From: an uncultured Collinsella sp.
GTDB taxonomy: Bacteria > Actinomycetota > Coriobacteriia > Coriobacteriales > Coriobacteriaceae
DNA length: 64,000 nucleotides
Direction of reading: 5' to 3'
Assembly: GCA_937925715.1 (NCBI GenBank)
Contig: CALAMG010000034.1
Location: forward strand, 1 to 64,000
The notes beneath the pieces are model-generated. The model was given only the letters and a program-made list of their open reading frames with translations. It was not told the DNA's origin and did no database searches. How positions within the stretch are numbered: the stretch's first letter is position 1; each line of letters starts with the position of its first letter. Positions 15,590 to 24,037 of this stretch are shown here, in pieces. Position numbers and translations under genes: made by a program.

Positions 15590-16900
15590 ATGAGCCAGTT
15601 CATCAACAACCCCGAGCACACCTTTGGTTTCGATACCCTGCAGCTGCACGTTGGCCAGGAGAGCGCCGATCCCGCATCCGACTCCCGCGCCGTGCCTATC
15701 TACCAGACCACGAGCTATGTGTTCCGCAATTCCCAGCACGCCGCCGACCGCTTTGGTCTTGCCGACGCCGGCAACATCTACGGCCGTCTGACCAACTCCA
15801 CCCAGGGCGTCTTCGAGGACCGTATCGCCGCACTCGAGGGTGGCGTGGCAGGTCTTGCCGTCGCCTCCGGTGCCGCTGCCATCACCTATACCCTGCAGGC
15901 TCTCGCCCAGGCCGGTGACCACGTGGTCGCCCAGAAGACCATCTACGGCGGTTCCTACAACCTGCTGGAGCATACGCTCTCCCAGTTTGGCGTCGAGACC
16001 ACGTTTGTCGATGCCCATAACCTGGAAGAGGTTGAGGGTGCCATCAGGGACAACACCACGGTCATCTATCTCGAGACGCTCGGCAACCCCAACTCCGACA
16101 TCCCCAACATCGACGCCATCTCCGAGATCGCCAAGAAGCACGGTCTGCCGGTTGTCGTCGACAACACCTTCGGCACCCCGTATCTGTTCCGTCCGCTGGA
16201 GCATGGTGCCAACATCGTCGTCCACTCCGCAACCAAGTTCATCGGCGGCCACGGCACCTCGCTGGGCGGTGTGATCGTCGACGGCGGTAACTTCGATTGG
16301 AAGGCGAGCGGAAAGTACGCCCAGATCGCCGAGCCCAACCCCTCCTACCACGGCGTTTCGTTTGCCGAGGCTGCCGGTCCCGCCGCCTTCGCAACCTATG
16401 TCCGCGCTATCCTGCTGCGTGACGAGGGCGCCTGCATCAGCCCGTTCAACGCCTGGGTCCTGCTCCAGGGCACCGAGACTCTGTCGCTGCGCGTTGACCG
16501 TCATGTTGAGAACACCAAGAAGGTCGTTGAGTTCCTGGCTGGTGACAGCCATGTCGCCAAGGTGAACCACCCGAGCCTGCCTGGGCACCCCGATCACGAG
16601 CTCTACCAGAAGTATTTCCCCAACGGCGGTGCCTCGATCTTTACCTTTGAGATTAAGGGTGGCCAGGAGGCGGCTTGGAAGTTCATCGATCATCTGCAGG
16701 TCTTCTCGCTGCTCGCCAACGTGGCCGACGTCAAGTCGCTCGTCGTGCACCCGGCTACCACCACGCACTCCCAGCTCTCTGCCGAGGAGCTCGCCGAGCA
16801 GAACATCACGCCCTCCACGATCCGTCTTTCCATCGGTACCGAGAACGCCGAGGATATCATTTGGGATCTGAAGCAGGCCTTCGCCGCGCTGGACGAGTAA
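15590..16900 (+). CDS. metY: O-acetylhomoserine sulfhydrylase (aminocarboxypropyltransferase)
   Basis: A 436-aa PLP enzyme of the Cys/Met metabolism family that makes homocysteine from O-acetylhomoserine and sulfide. The N-terminus FGFDTLQLHVGQ and the PLP lysine in HSATKFIGGHGTSLGGV are characteristic of MetY rather than MetB/MetC. The ATG at 15590 has AAGGAGA upstream. It is preceded by a structured leader and followed by a strong terminator, so it is probably monocistronic. The adjacent LysR gene is the likely regulator. Confidence 0.95.
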   Translation: MSQFINNPEHTFGFDTLQLHVGQESADPASDSRAVPIYQTTSYVFRNSQHAADRFGLADAGNIYGRLTNSTQGVFEDRIAALEGGVAGLAVASGAAAITYTLQALAQAGDHVVAQKTIYGGSYNLLEHTLSQFGVETTFVDAHNLEEVEGAIRDNTTVIYLETLGNPNSDIPNIDAISEIAKKHGLPVVVDNTFGTPYLFRPLEHGANIVVHSATKFIGGHGTSLGGVIVDGGNFDWKASGKYAQIAEPNPSYHGVSFAEAAGPAAFATYVRAILLRDEGACISPFNAWVLLQGTETLSLRVDRHVENTKKVVEFLAGDSHVAKVNHPSLPGHPDHELYQKYFPNGGASIFTFEIKGGQEAAWKFIDHLQVFSLLANVADVKSLVVHPATTTHSQLSAEELAEQNITPSTIRLSIGTENAEDIIWDLKQAFAALDE

Positions 16901-16960
16901 GGCGACTTGTGCAAGGACCCCTTGCGACTCGATAGGTGTAACTGCATAAAATGCCTGCTC

Positions 16961-17001
16961 AAGGCGCCTGTGCGAACAATGGTTGCACAGGCGCCTTTTT
17001 T
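16961..17001 (+). terminator. Terminator of metY
   Basis: AAGGCGCCTGTGC pairs with GCACAGGCGCCTT (13 bp) and is followed by TTTTT. Confidence 0.9.
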
Positions 17002-17212
17002 GCATAGAGCGGGTGCAAAAACAGGGTTTTTGACACGCTTTATGCATTCGAGTTGTGGAAAACTCCTGTTGAGAGGATGTGAGTTTTACGCAATTGACGT
17101 GCGCCTTTTGAGTAAAACCGCAGGTCGCGATTTGCTCGGGGTACTATGCAGCGCGATCGAATCACACGCAGCTCAAACGCAGCAAAAACGCACTACGGAG
17201 GTTTCCAGCTAC

Positions 17213-17989
17213 ATGAGGATCGATTCACGAAAACCGAAAGCCGCCGCCCTTTCTGCCGCTCTGGCCGTGGCACTTTTGGCGGGCGCCGGTGCAACTGATG
17301 CCCACGCCGCAACACTGTCCGATACGGTTGGATCTACGCCGTCCGAGACGACGCTGGTGCAGCCCGTTGACTATCGCGGCGATGGTTATGGTTCCATGCA
17401 GGAGTGGAACGCCTCGATGGAGGCCAAGCGCGATTCCCTTGAGATGCGTGCTCAGATCATTATGAATATGTATGGCGACTATGCTACCGATGACGAGCGC
17501 GCTGTACTGCAGAGTTGTATCGACGGTGCGGGCAGTCTTTTGACGATGGAGGAGGTCGACGCGAAGTCGACCGAGCTCGATGAGCTGCGCACTGCACTTG
17601 AGGATGCCAAGCGCGAAGCGCTCGAGGTTGCTGCCGCCGAGGCGGAGGCTGCCGAGGCCGCCCAGGCTTCGTACTACAACGCCGGTTACACTCCGTCCTA
17701 CGCGTCTGCCGCGTCCTACGCGAACGGATCGGGCCTGACGCGCTCTGCGGGTGTCAATAACTACAACGGTCGCCGCGAGACCTATTACAGCAGCAATGTG
17801 CTTTATCACTATCGCACGGGCGAATGGACTCAGGATTCTGAGGGCTTCTGGCGCGATTCCGACGGCTATTACGTTGTTGCCGCGGGCGATATGGCCCAGG
17901 GCTCGACCTTTACGGGCTCCAAGGGTGATTGCAAGGTCTATGACTCCGGCTGCGCTGCCGGAACCACCGATTACTACACCGGTTGGTAA
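17213..17989 (+). CDS. Secreted coiled-coil protein with conserved C-terminal domain
   Basis: A 258-aa exported protein of unknown function. A Sec signal peptide (basic start MRIDSRKPKAAA, hydrophobic core, AHA-A cleavage near residue 34) is followed by an Ala/Glu-rich helical region (about 70-150, probably coiled coil). A Tyr/Ser-rich linker then leads to a ~75-residue C-terminal domain with repeated aromatic residues (VLYHYRTGEW, GFWRDSDGYYVVAA) ending CAAGTTDYYTGW. The end weakly resembles 3D/RlpA-like domains of cell-wall proteins. The start at 17213 has ACGGAGGT upstream. Confidence 0.75.
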   Translation: MRIDSRKPKAAALSAALAVALLAGAGATDAHAATLSDTVGSTPSETTLVQPVDYRGDGYGSMQEWNASMEAKRDSLEMRAQIIMNMYGDYATDDERAVLQSCIDGAGSLLTMEEVDAKSTELDELRTALEDAKREALEVAAAEAEAAEAAQASYYNAGYTPSYASAASYANGSGLTRSAGVNNYNGRRETYYSSNVLYHYRTGEWTQDSEGFWRDSDGYYVVAAGDMAQGSTFTGSKGDCKVYDSGCAAGTTDYYTGW

Positions 17990-18011
17990 TTTTTCTGCAT
18001 CACGGATATTT

Positions 18012-18062
18012 GGCGGACGGGCGTCTTTACCGAGCTTTAGGGCAACGTAAGGACGTCCGTTC
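18012..18062 (+). terminator. Probable terminator of the secreted protein gene
   Basis: An imperfect hairpin pairs GGACGGGCGTCTTTAC with GTAAGGACGTCCGTT across a ~16-nt loop. No long T-run follows. Confidence 0.45.
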
Positions 18063-18175
18063 TATGTATGCGTTTGAGTTAACAGAGCCCTTACCGTGGC
18101 GGTACGCTGGGCGTATGGATGCGGGGCACACTGGTTCTTGAGAAATAAGGTCTTTCTCTTGGAGGAAGTGGTCTT

Positions 18176-18382
18176 GTGAATGCTCGAGATATTGCCGTTG
18201 CCGCCGTCGCGTTGATGCTTGGCTGCCTTGGTCCCACGGCCGCGCTCGTCGCGGGCATGCAGGGGACATGCGGGGCTGCTCCTATCGTGGTCGGCGCGCT
18301 GATCGCGGCCGCGCTGCTGGGAAGTGCGGGTGTAGTCCTTTGTCGCGACGATGAGGACCAGGCGTCGGAGTCGCAGCTCTAA
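18176..18382 (+). CDS. Small two-helix membrane protein
   Basis: A 68-aa protein with two hydrophobic segments (about 6-27 and 35-57) and a short acidic tail (CRDDEDQASESQL). The start is GTG 18176 with GGAGGAAG upstream; an ATG two codons later is possible. It is followed by a strong bidirectional terminator. There is no recognisable family, and function is unknown. Confidence 0.55.
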   Translation: MNARDIAVAAVALMLGCLGPTAALVAGMQGTCGAAPIVVGALIAAALLGSAGVVLCRDDEDQASESQL

Positions 18383-18420
18383 CCGTTGTGAAGCTGATTT
18401 TTGGCCAAAGATGAAAAAGG

Positions 18421-18456
18421 AAGCCGCCGCGAGGGGAGTGCCCCTTGCGGCGGCTT
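18421..18456. terminator. Bidirectional terminator
   Basis: AAGCCGCCGCGAGGGG pairs with CCCCTTGCGGCGGCTT across a 4-nt loop. It lies between the small membrane protein gene and the convergent panE remnant. Confidence 0.85.
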
Positions 18457-18491
18457 TGCCATTGGATCTGTTGGCTGCAGTATGCCGAGCA

Positions 18492-19190
18492 CTACCAGCT
18501 GCTTTCTATTTCGCGAATCCTCTGGTAGAGCCAATCGTTTTGCGGCACTTGGATATCGTGTTTGGCGGCCAGGCGGCAAATGGTGCCCGCGAACTCCTCG
18601 ACTTCGGTTTTTCGTTGTGCGATGCGGTCCTGCGCCATCGAGGGCATACCGGCGGGGTCGATTCCCTCGATGAGGTGCACCATTTGCGTCAGGTCTGCCT
18701 CGGTCAGCTCAACGCCCTCGGCGTTGGCGACCGCAAGCGTTTCGCGCATGGCGGAAACAAAGCAGCGACGCTGCTCGGAGCCCGGCTCCGTGGCGCTTCC
18801 GTAGGTCCCGCCGTAGGCCATGCAGGTCTGGTTGATGCCGTCGTTGAGCATGAGTTTGGCCCACATGCGGTGGGCGATGTCGTCCTCGACGGTATGGGCG
18901 ATGCCGCAGCGCGTATAGAGCCCGTCGATCGCGGTGATGGTTGCGGGGTTCGTGCCGGCCGCCGCGCCAAAGCGGATTTCGCCCGCATTGGTAAAGGTGA
19001 GCGCGCCGTTGAGAAACACGGCGTTCATGCCCTGGCAGATACCAAGAACGGTATGCTCCCAGCCAAAGCGTTCGGCAATCTTTTGCTCGCTCGTAATGCC
19101 GTTGCACAGCGAGGCGATGAGCGTGTTGGGTCCCACGACGCGCTCCATAGTCTTGAGTGCTTGGTCGAGACCGGTGGTCTTGACTGTCAT
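18492..19190 (-). pseudogene. panE: 2-dehydropantoate 2-reductase, N-terminally truncated
   Basis: The 232 residues match the middle and C-terminal domain of ketopantoate/2-dehydropantoate reductases: VKTTGLDQAL, SLCNGITSEQ, TNPATITAIDG, MWAKLMLNDGINQTC and the C-terminal helical bundle. The N-terminal ~75 residues with the GxGxxG NADPH-binding loop are missing. The DNA just upstream instead encodes the tail of an unrelated cyclase remnant. Without the Rossmann dinucleotide site it should be inactive, so I treat it as a remnant created by a deletion junction near 19190-19214. Confidence 0.75.
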
Positions 19191-19213
19191 ATAGAAGAAC
19201 AGATGCGTTGGAC

Positions 19214-19480
19214 TTATTCCGCGGGGCAGACCGCAAAGACACGCGCGGGGTATCCGACACCATCACGGACCTTGGGGAAGGTGCAGAAGATAACGGCGCC
19301 TGTGGCGGGAAGCCCGTCCAGATGGTCCATGACCTCGATCCGATAGCGGTCGACCGAGAGGGATGTATTGCTCGCCGGGGTAGGGGCAGGCGTCCTCGCG
19401 CGTGGTGGTGGTCGCCGGATCGGTATCTGCGGGCTTTTTGCTGATGTTAAAGCGGTGCCGTGACAGCTCGATTTCTGCTG
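19214..19480 (-). pseudogene. C-terminal fragment of a cyclase (kynurenine formamidase-like) gene, frameshifted
   Basis: Reading the minus strand from about 19480, one frame gives a segment ending PYPGEQYIPL and the next frame continues VDRYRIEVMDHLDGLPATGA, then VIFCTFPKVRDGVGYPARVF before a stop at 19214. Both parts fit the C-terminus of cyclase-family (PF04199-type) hydrolases, so a frameshift lies near 19358-19365. The N-terminal majority of the protein is absent. It directly abuts the truncated panE on the same strand. Confidence 0.6.
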
Positions 19481-19576
19481 CGTTACGATACGTTCTCGAT
19501 TGCGATTCCACGATGTTTCGGCTGCGTGACCATTGTGTTTCGCCTTGCCGGGGCGCTGATGGCGAAGGGAGGGGCC

Positions 19577-20767
19577 GTGCAATATCGCGTTGACCCCAAA
19601 AGCGGCAACCGTATCTCGGCGTTGGGTCTGGGCTGCATGAGGTTTCCCGGTGCGCCGGGACGTCTGGATGCGAAGACAGCCGATGCCATCATCTCCCGTG
19701 CGGTGGAGCAGGGGATTAATTATCTGGACACCGCGTATCTCTATCCCGGTAACGAGGCGTGCGTGGGCGCCTCGCTTGAGCGCTTGGGGCTGCGTGACCG
19801 GGTGTTGCTGGCGACCAAGTTGCCGCATGCTTCGTGCAAGTGCGCGGAGGATTTCGACCGGTTCTTCGATGAGCAACTGCGGCGCCTGCGGACCGACCAT
19901 ATCGACTATTACCTCATGCATAACATTACCTCGCCCGCCCAGTGGGAACGTGTGGTGGCGTTGGGCATCGAGGACTGGATCGAGTGTCAAAAGGCGGCGG
20001 GGCGCATTCGCCAGATTGGTTTTTCGTACCACGGCAGCGCGGTGGATTTCCTGACGATGCTTGACGCATATGACTGGGATTTTTGCCAGATACAGTACAA
20101 CTATGCCGGCGAGCGTTACCAAGCGGGAACGGCAGGACTCATGGCGGCTGCGGAGCGCGGGCTCGCGGTGTTTGTGATGGAGCCGCTGCTGGGCGGGCGT
20201 TTAGCGGGCAAGCTGCCGCCACGGGCCCGCGCTGTGCTCGATAGTGCCCGTGACCCGCATTTGCTCACTCCTGCCGCCTGGGGTCTTTCGTGGGTGTGGA
20301 ATCATCCTCAGGTGACGATGCTGCTTTCGGGTATGACCGATACCGCGCAGGTGGATGAGAATTCGTCACTGGCAGACCTCGCGTTGCCGAATTCGATGAC
20401 TGCCAACCAGCTCGACACGATCGCGCACGTGCTGGATGAGTTTGAAAAATCGAATCGCGTGCCCTGCACGGGATGCGGCTATTGCATGCCGTGCCCTAAA
20501 GGCATCAATATCCCTGGATGTTTTGCCGCCTACAACGCAAGCTATGCGCACAGCTGGTTTACGGGGCTGTCTCAATACTTTACGGCGAGCGCGGTGCGCA
20601 CAAGCGAGCCCAAGTTGGTGAGCAATTGCGTCAAATGCGGCAAATGCGCGCGGCACTGCCCACAGCACATCGATATTCCCGAGTGTCTCGACGATGTGCG
20701 CCGACGTTTCCAGCCTGGTCCCGTGACGGCGGTGCTTAAGGCCTTCGGCAAAACACGCTCCTCATGA
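19577..20767 (+). CDS. Aldo/keto reductase with C-terminal 4Fe-4S domain
   Basis: A 396-aa oxidoreductase. The aldo/keto reductase barrel (ISALGLGCMRFPG, NYLDTAYLYPGNE with catalytic Asp/Tyr, Lys in ATKLPH, His in YLMHN) is followed by a ferredoxin-like region with CTGCGYCMPCPKGINIP and CVKCGKCARHCPQHIDIPE. This arrangement is common in anaerobes. The start is GTG 19577 because AAGGGAGGGG sits just before it; ATG 19559 is an alternative. Substrate is unknown. Confidence 0.88.
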   Translation: MQYRVDPKSGNRISALGLGCMRFPGAPGRLDAKTADAIISRAVEQGINYLDTAYLYPGNEACVGASLERLGLRDRVLLATKLPHASCKCAEDFDRFFDEQLRRLRTDHIDYYLMHNITSPAQWERVVALGIEDWIECQKAAGRIRQIGFSYHGSAVDFLTMLDAYDWDFCQIQYNYAGERYQAGTAGLMAAAERGLAVFVMEPLLGGRLAGKLPPRARAVLDSARDPHLLTPAAWGLSWVWNHPQVTMLLSGMTDTAQVDENSSLADLALPNSMTANQLDTIAHVLDEFEKSNRVPCTGCGYCMPCPKGINIPGCFAAYNASYAHSWFTGLSQYFTASAVRTSEPKLVSNCVKCGKCARHCPQHIDIPECLDDVRRRFQPGPVTAVLKAFGKTRSS

Positions 20768-20850
20768 CCCTTTTATATCTTGTGATGGAATAGTTCCTGT
20801 TTGCGGCAGAATAGGGCGATAGCAGGAACTATTTCGCCGCAACTGATGGG
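20764..20850. repeat. Dispersed hairpin element, family 1, copy A
   Basis: The arms 20780-20799 (TTGTGATGGAATAGTTCCTG) and 20823-20842 pair with a 23-nt loop containing GTTTGCGGCAGAATAGGG. Conserved flanks are CCCTTTTATA on the left and AACTGAT on the right. It is homologous to copy B at 21946-22034 with compensatory changes in the stem. It lies between the aldo/keto reductase stop and the next gene's start. Confidence 0.8.
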
Positions 20851-20858
20851 AGGCTATC

Positions 20859-21878
20859 GTGGGTGACCGAGGTTTACGTAATGATTCGCGTGAGGTTCGT
20901 TGGGGCATTTTGGGCGCTGGGCACATTTCTCATCGATTTGCATCGTCGCTCAAGAAGGTCGACGGGGCACGGCTGGTGGCTGCGGCCGGCCGCACTCCTG
21001 CGCATGTCGAGGAATTTTCCCGAGCGTTTTCGATCGATGCTGCGCATAGCCATGCCTCGGCCGATGATAACGGCGATGCGGCTTATGACGCGCTGATTGC
21101 CGACCCCGATGTCGACGCAATCTACTTGGCTCTTCCGCATGGCATGCATACGCGTTGGGCCTGTCGCGCGCTGCGCGCCGGAAAGGCCGTGCTGTGCGAA
21201 AAGCCGGCCGTTTTGAGTGAGGAAGAGGCTCTCTCGATTGCTTCCACCTCTCGCGAGCGCGGCGTGCTGTTTATGGAGGCGATGAAGAATCGGTTTTGCC
21301 CGATGCGCACTCGCGTGAAGGACTTGCTTGCGTCGGGTGAGCTTGGCCGTATTGTCTCGATTGAAAGCGTGCAAAAGCTCGATTACGGCGAGCCTCCTTC
21401 GGGCTATCTGCTTGATCCGTTGCAGGGCGGCTGTCTATATGATATGGGCTGCTATGCAGTCGGTTGGTTTGAGGATTTGCTCGCGGGCGCGTGCGAGGTT
21501 TCTTCCCGTGAAGTTCGCTGGCGTGACGTATCGGGCGGCCGCGTCGATTGGGCCGACGAGATCCATATGAGCGTCGGCGGTATACCCATTCATATGGTGT
21601 GCGACGGCAAAGCAACATATGAAAGCCGCTTAACGATTGCCTGTGAGCGGGGCTCGTTGGAAATCGAGCGGCTCCATCGCCCCGAGCTCGCTCATGTGAA
21701 GTATTCCGACGGTCGAACGCTAGAAATAAATGCCCCGTTTGAGATCGATGATTTCTACGGCGAAATCCAGCATGCGACGCAGCTTATTCAGGCGGGGAAA
21801 CTCGAGAGTCCCGTCATGCCCCTTGCCGCCACGCAGCGCTGTGCACACATCATCGATGCGATTCGTCTAGCCCTCTAG
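20859..21878 (+). CDS. Gfo/Idh/MocA-family oxidoreductase
   Basis: A 339-aa NAD(P)-dependent dehydrogenase. The Rossmann start VRWGILGAGHISHRFASSL carries GxGxxS-type binding, CEKPAVLSEEEA is the family EKP motif, and a C-terminal substrate domain starts near residue 130. It starts at a GTG with GGGAGG upstream. It resembles trans-1,2-dihydrobenzene-1,2-diol dehydrogenase-like members; the substrate is unknown. Family-1 hairpins lie directly before it and before the next gene. Confidence 0.87.
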   Translation: MGDRGLRNDSREVRWGILGAGHISHRFASSLKKVDGARLVAAAGRTPAHVEEFSRAFSIDAAHSHASADDNGDAAYDALIADPDVDAIYLALPHGMHTRWACRALRAGKAVLCEKPAVLSEEEALSIASTSRERGVLFMEAMKNRFCPMRTRVKDLLASGELGRIVSIESVQKLDYGEPPSGYLLDPLQGGCLYDMGCYAVGWFEDLLAGACEVSSREVRWRDVSGGRVDWADEIHMSVGGIPIHMVCDGKATYESRLTIACERGSLEIERLHRPELAHVKYSDGRTLEINAPFEIDDFYGEIQHATQLIQAGKLESPVMPLAATQRCAHIIDAIRLAL

Positions 21879-21945
21879 GACTTGGCGCTGACACGTAGGG
21901 GATCATGACGCCGGCGCCCGTGGTGCCTGGCGGCCCACATCTCTG

Positions 21946-22034
21946 ATGCCCCTTTTATAACTTGCGGTGGAATACGGTCTGTTTGCGCCAAAATAGGGCA
22001 CCAATAGACCGTATTTCACCGCAACTGATAAGGG
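21946..22034. repeat. Dispersed hairpin element, family 1, copy B
   Basis: The arms 21962-21980 (TTGCGGTGGAATACGGTCT) and 22006-22024 are fully paired with one G-T. The loop contains GTTTGCGCCAAAATAGGG. Flanks CCCTTTTATAA and AACTGAT match copy A, while the stem differs by paired substitutions. Confidence 0.8.
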
Positions 22035-22044
22035 AGAGCTGGAG

Positions 22045-22911
22045 ATGCTGACGATCGGGTGTCATCTTTCGACGACGAAGGGCTATCGGGCAATGGGGGA
22101 GACGGCGCTGTCCATTGGCGCCAATACCTTTGCGTTCTTTACGCGCAACCCGCGCGGTGGCAAGGCAAAAGAACTTGACATGGATGACGTGGCGGCTCTG
22201 CGCGAGCTTATGGCGCAAAACGACTTTGGACCGCTGGTGGCGCATGCCCCGTATACCTACAACCCCTGTTCTGTCAAAGAGCGGGCGCGCGAGTTTGCCT
22301 TGGAGGCAATGGCCGAGGACTTGCAGCGTCTGGAAGCACTGCCCGGCAACTACTACAACTTCCACCCCGGTGCGCATGTGGGACAGGGGGCAGACGCCGG
22401 CATTCAGATGATTGTCGACACCCTGTGCCAGGTGATGTTTGAGGGCCAGCAGACGACGGTGCTGCTCGAGACCATGGCCGGCAAGGGTACCGAGGTGGGC
22501 CGCAGCTTTGAGGAACTGGCGTGCATTATCGAGGGCGTTGCCGCCAAGTGCCCAGAGCTGTCCGATAAGCTGGGCGTTTGTTTGGATACCTGCCATGTGA
22601 GCGATGCCGGCTACGACATCATCCATGATCTGGACGGCGTACTCGACGAGTTCGACCGCGTGGTGGGTATCGATCGCTTGCATGCCGTACACATCAACGA
22701 TTCGAAGAACCCTTGTGGCGCCCATAAAGATCGTCACGAGTGCATCGGCAAGGGATACCTTGGCAGCGAGGAATTTGGTGGCGGTATGCAGGTTATGCAG
22801 AATATTGTATCGAATGGCCATTTGCGTTCGCTGCCGTTTATTTTGGAGACTCCGAACGAACTTGCAGGTTATGCAGCTGAAATTAGACTATTAAGGTCAT
22901 TGCAGCAGTAA
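22045..22911 (+). CDS. nfo: Deoxyribonuclease IV / AP endonuclease
   Basis: A 288-aa Nfo-family TIM-barrel endonuclease for base-excision repair of abasic sites. Conserved metal-site blocks are visible: IGCHLSTTKGY, VAHAPYTYNPCS, NFHPGAHVGQG, LLETMAGKGTEVG, GVCLDTCHVSDAGYD, HINDSKNPCGAHKDRH. The ATG at 22045 is preceded by GGGAGAG. Length is typical. Confidence 0.95.
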   Translation: MLTIGCHLSTTKGYRAMGETALSIGANTFAFFTRNPRGGKAKELDMDDVAALRELMAQNDFGPLVAHAPYTYNPCSVKERAREFALEAMAEDLQRLEALPGNYYNFHPGAHVGQGADAGIQMIVDTLCQVMFEGQQTTVLLETMAGKGTEVGRSFEELACIIEGVAAKCPELSDKLGVCLDTCHVSDAGYDIIHDLDGVLDEFDRVVGIDRLHAVHINDSKNPCGAHKDRHECIGKGYLGSEEFGGGMQVMQNIVSNGHLRSLPFILETPNELAGYAAEIRLLRSLQQ

Positions 22912-22972
22912 TGACTGTCACAAAGTAGAGTATTCCATTCACGTTATGGGTTTGTTTCAATCAGTTTTCTCA

Positions 22973-23001
22973 TTGCAGATTCGTAATTCCGGGTGCATAA
23001 T
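22973..23001 (+). promoter_or_regulatory. Promoter of the amino-acid ABC transporter
   Basis: TTGCAG (22973-22978) and CATAAT (22996-23001) are spaced by 17 nt, 57 nt before the binding-protein start. Confidence 0.55.
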
Positions 23002-23058
23002 AGCCAACAGTTTTTGCAGACCTCTGAATCAAACGAGGTCACCGGAAGGAGACTCATT

Positions 23059-23919
23059 ATGAAGCTGAAGAAGCTTGGCGCATTTGCCGCCACGGGTGCT
23101 ATGGCGCTCGCCCTTGCTCTGACGGGCTGCGGTTCGTCCAACGCCACCTCTGGTTCTGATGCCGGTTCCAGCAGCTCTGACGACGCTAAGGTCGAGAAGG
23201 TCGACGGCTCCAAGGAGTACGCGCTCGTCAAGGACGGCACGCTGACCGTCGGCACCTCTGCCGAGTACGCTCCGTTTGAGTACAAAGATGACAACGGCGA
23301 TTATCAGGGCTTTGACCTTGAGCTCATCAAGGCTATCGGCGACAAGCTGGGCCTGGATGTCGAGTATGTCAACAATGACTTTGACACGCTGGTTCCGGGC
23401 GTCGCTTCGGGCGCCAAGTATGACGTTTCCATCGCGGCTATCACCGACACGCCCGAGCGTGAGAAGGAAGTCACTTTCTCCGATTCCTACTACATGGACG
23501 ATCAGGCTATCGTGACCAAGGTCGATAACACCGACATCACGGCCGATAACTTCAGCGAGAAGCTCAACAACGCCGACGCTACCATCATCGTCCAGTCTGG
23601 CTCGACCGCCGAGGCCTTTGCCCAGGAGAACTTCCCCAAGGCCAAGATCGTCCCCTACAAGGACGCCACCGAGTGCTTCAGCGCCCTGCAGTCCGATAAG
23701 GGCGACGCCGTAGTCACCAACCGCTCCGTTGCCAGCCAGCTGACCGCCGAGCAGTTCAACACCTGCCAGACCATCAAGCAGATCAGCACCGGCGAGGAGT
23801 ACGCCATCGCCATCAACCAGGGCAACACCAAGCTCAAGGACGACATCAACCAGGCCATCAAGGACCTGACCGACGACGGTACCGTCGACGCCCTCATGGC
23901 TAAGTACAATATCAAGTAA
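23059..23919 (+). CDS. Amino-acid ABC transporter substrate-binding lipoprotein
   Basis: A 286-aa lipoprotein. A signal peptide ends in the lipobox ALTGC (lipidated Cys24). A Ser/Ala/Gly-rich linker then leads to an SBP_bac_3-type domain (LTVGTSAEYAPFEYKDDNGD, YQGFDLELIKAIGDKLGL). It captures a polar amino acid outside the membrane and delivers it to the permease encoded next. The ATG at 23059 has GAAGGAG upstream. A hairpin terminator follows the gene, which probably raises binding-protein levels relative to the permease. Confidence 0.93.
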   Translation: MKLKKLGAFAATGAMALALALTGCGSSNATSGSDAGSSSSDDAKVEKVDGSKEYALVKDGTLTVGTSAEYAPFEYKDDNGDYQGFDLELIKAIGDKLGLDVEYVNNDFDTLVPGVASGAKYDVSIAAITDTPEREKEVTFSDSYYMDDQAIVTKVDNTDITADNFSEKLNNADATIIVQSGSTAEAFAQENFPKAKIVPYKDATECFSALQSDKGDAVVTNRSVASQLTAEQFNTCQTIKQISTGEEYAIAINQGNTKLKDDINQAIKDLTDDGTVDALMAKYNIK

Positions 23920-23937
23920 AATAACTACTTGATTGCG

Positions 23938-23975
23938 CGCGGGCCCTTTCCGTTTTGGCGGAAAGGGCCTTTGCG
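23938..23975 (+). terminator. Attenuating terminator between binding protein and permease
   Basis: GGGCCCTTTCCG pairs with CGGAAAGGGCC across a short loop, followed by TTTGC. The position inside the operon suggests partial read-through. Confidence 0.65.
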
Positions 23976-24037
23976 CTTCTCTTGACGGAGAGCGTTTCCG
24001 TCTCGTTTTGCCGGCAACTTCTACGATAGGAGCCACC

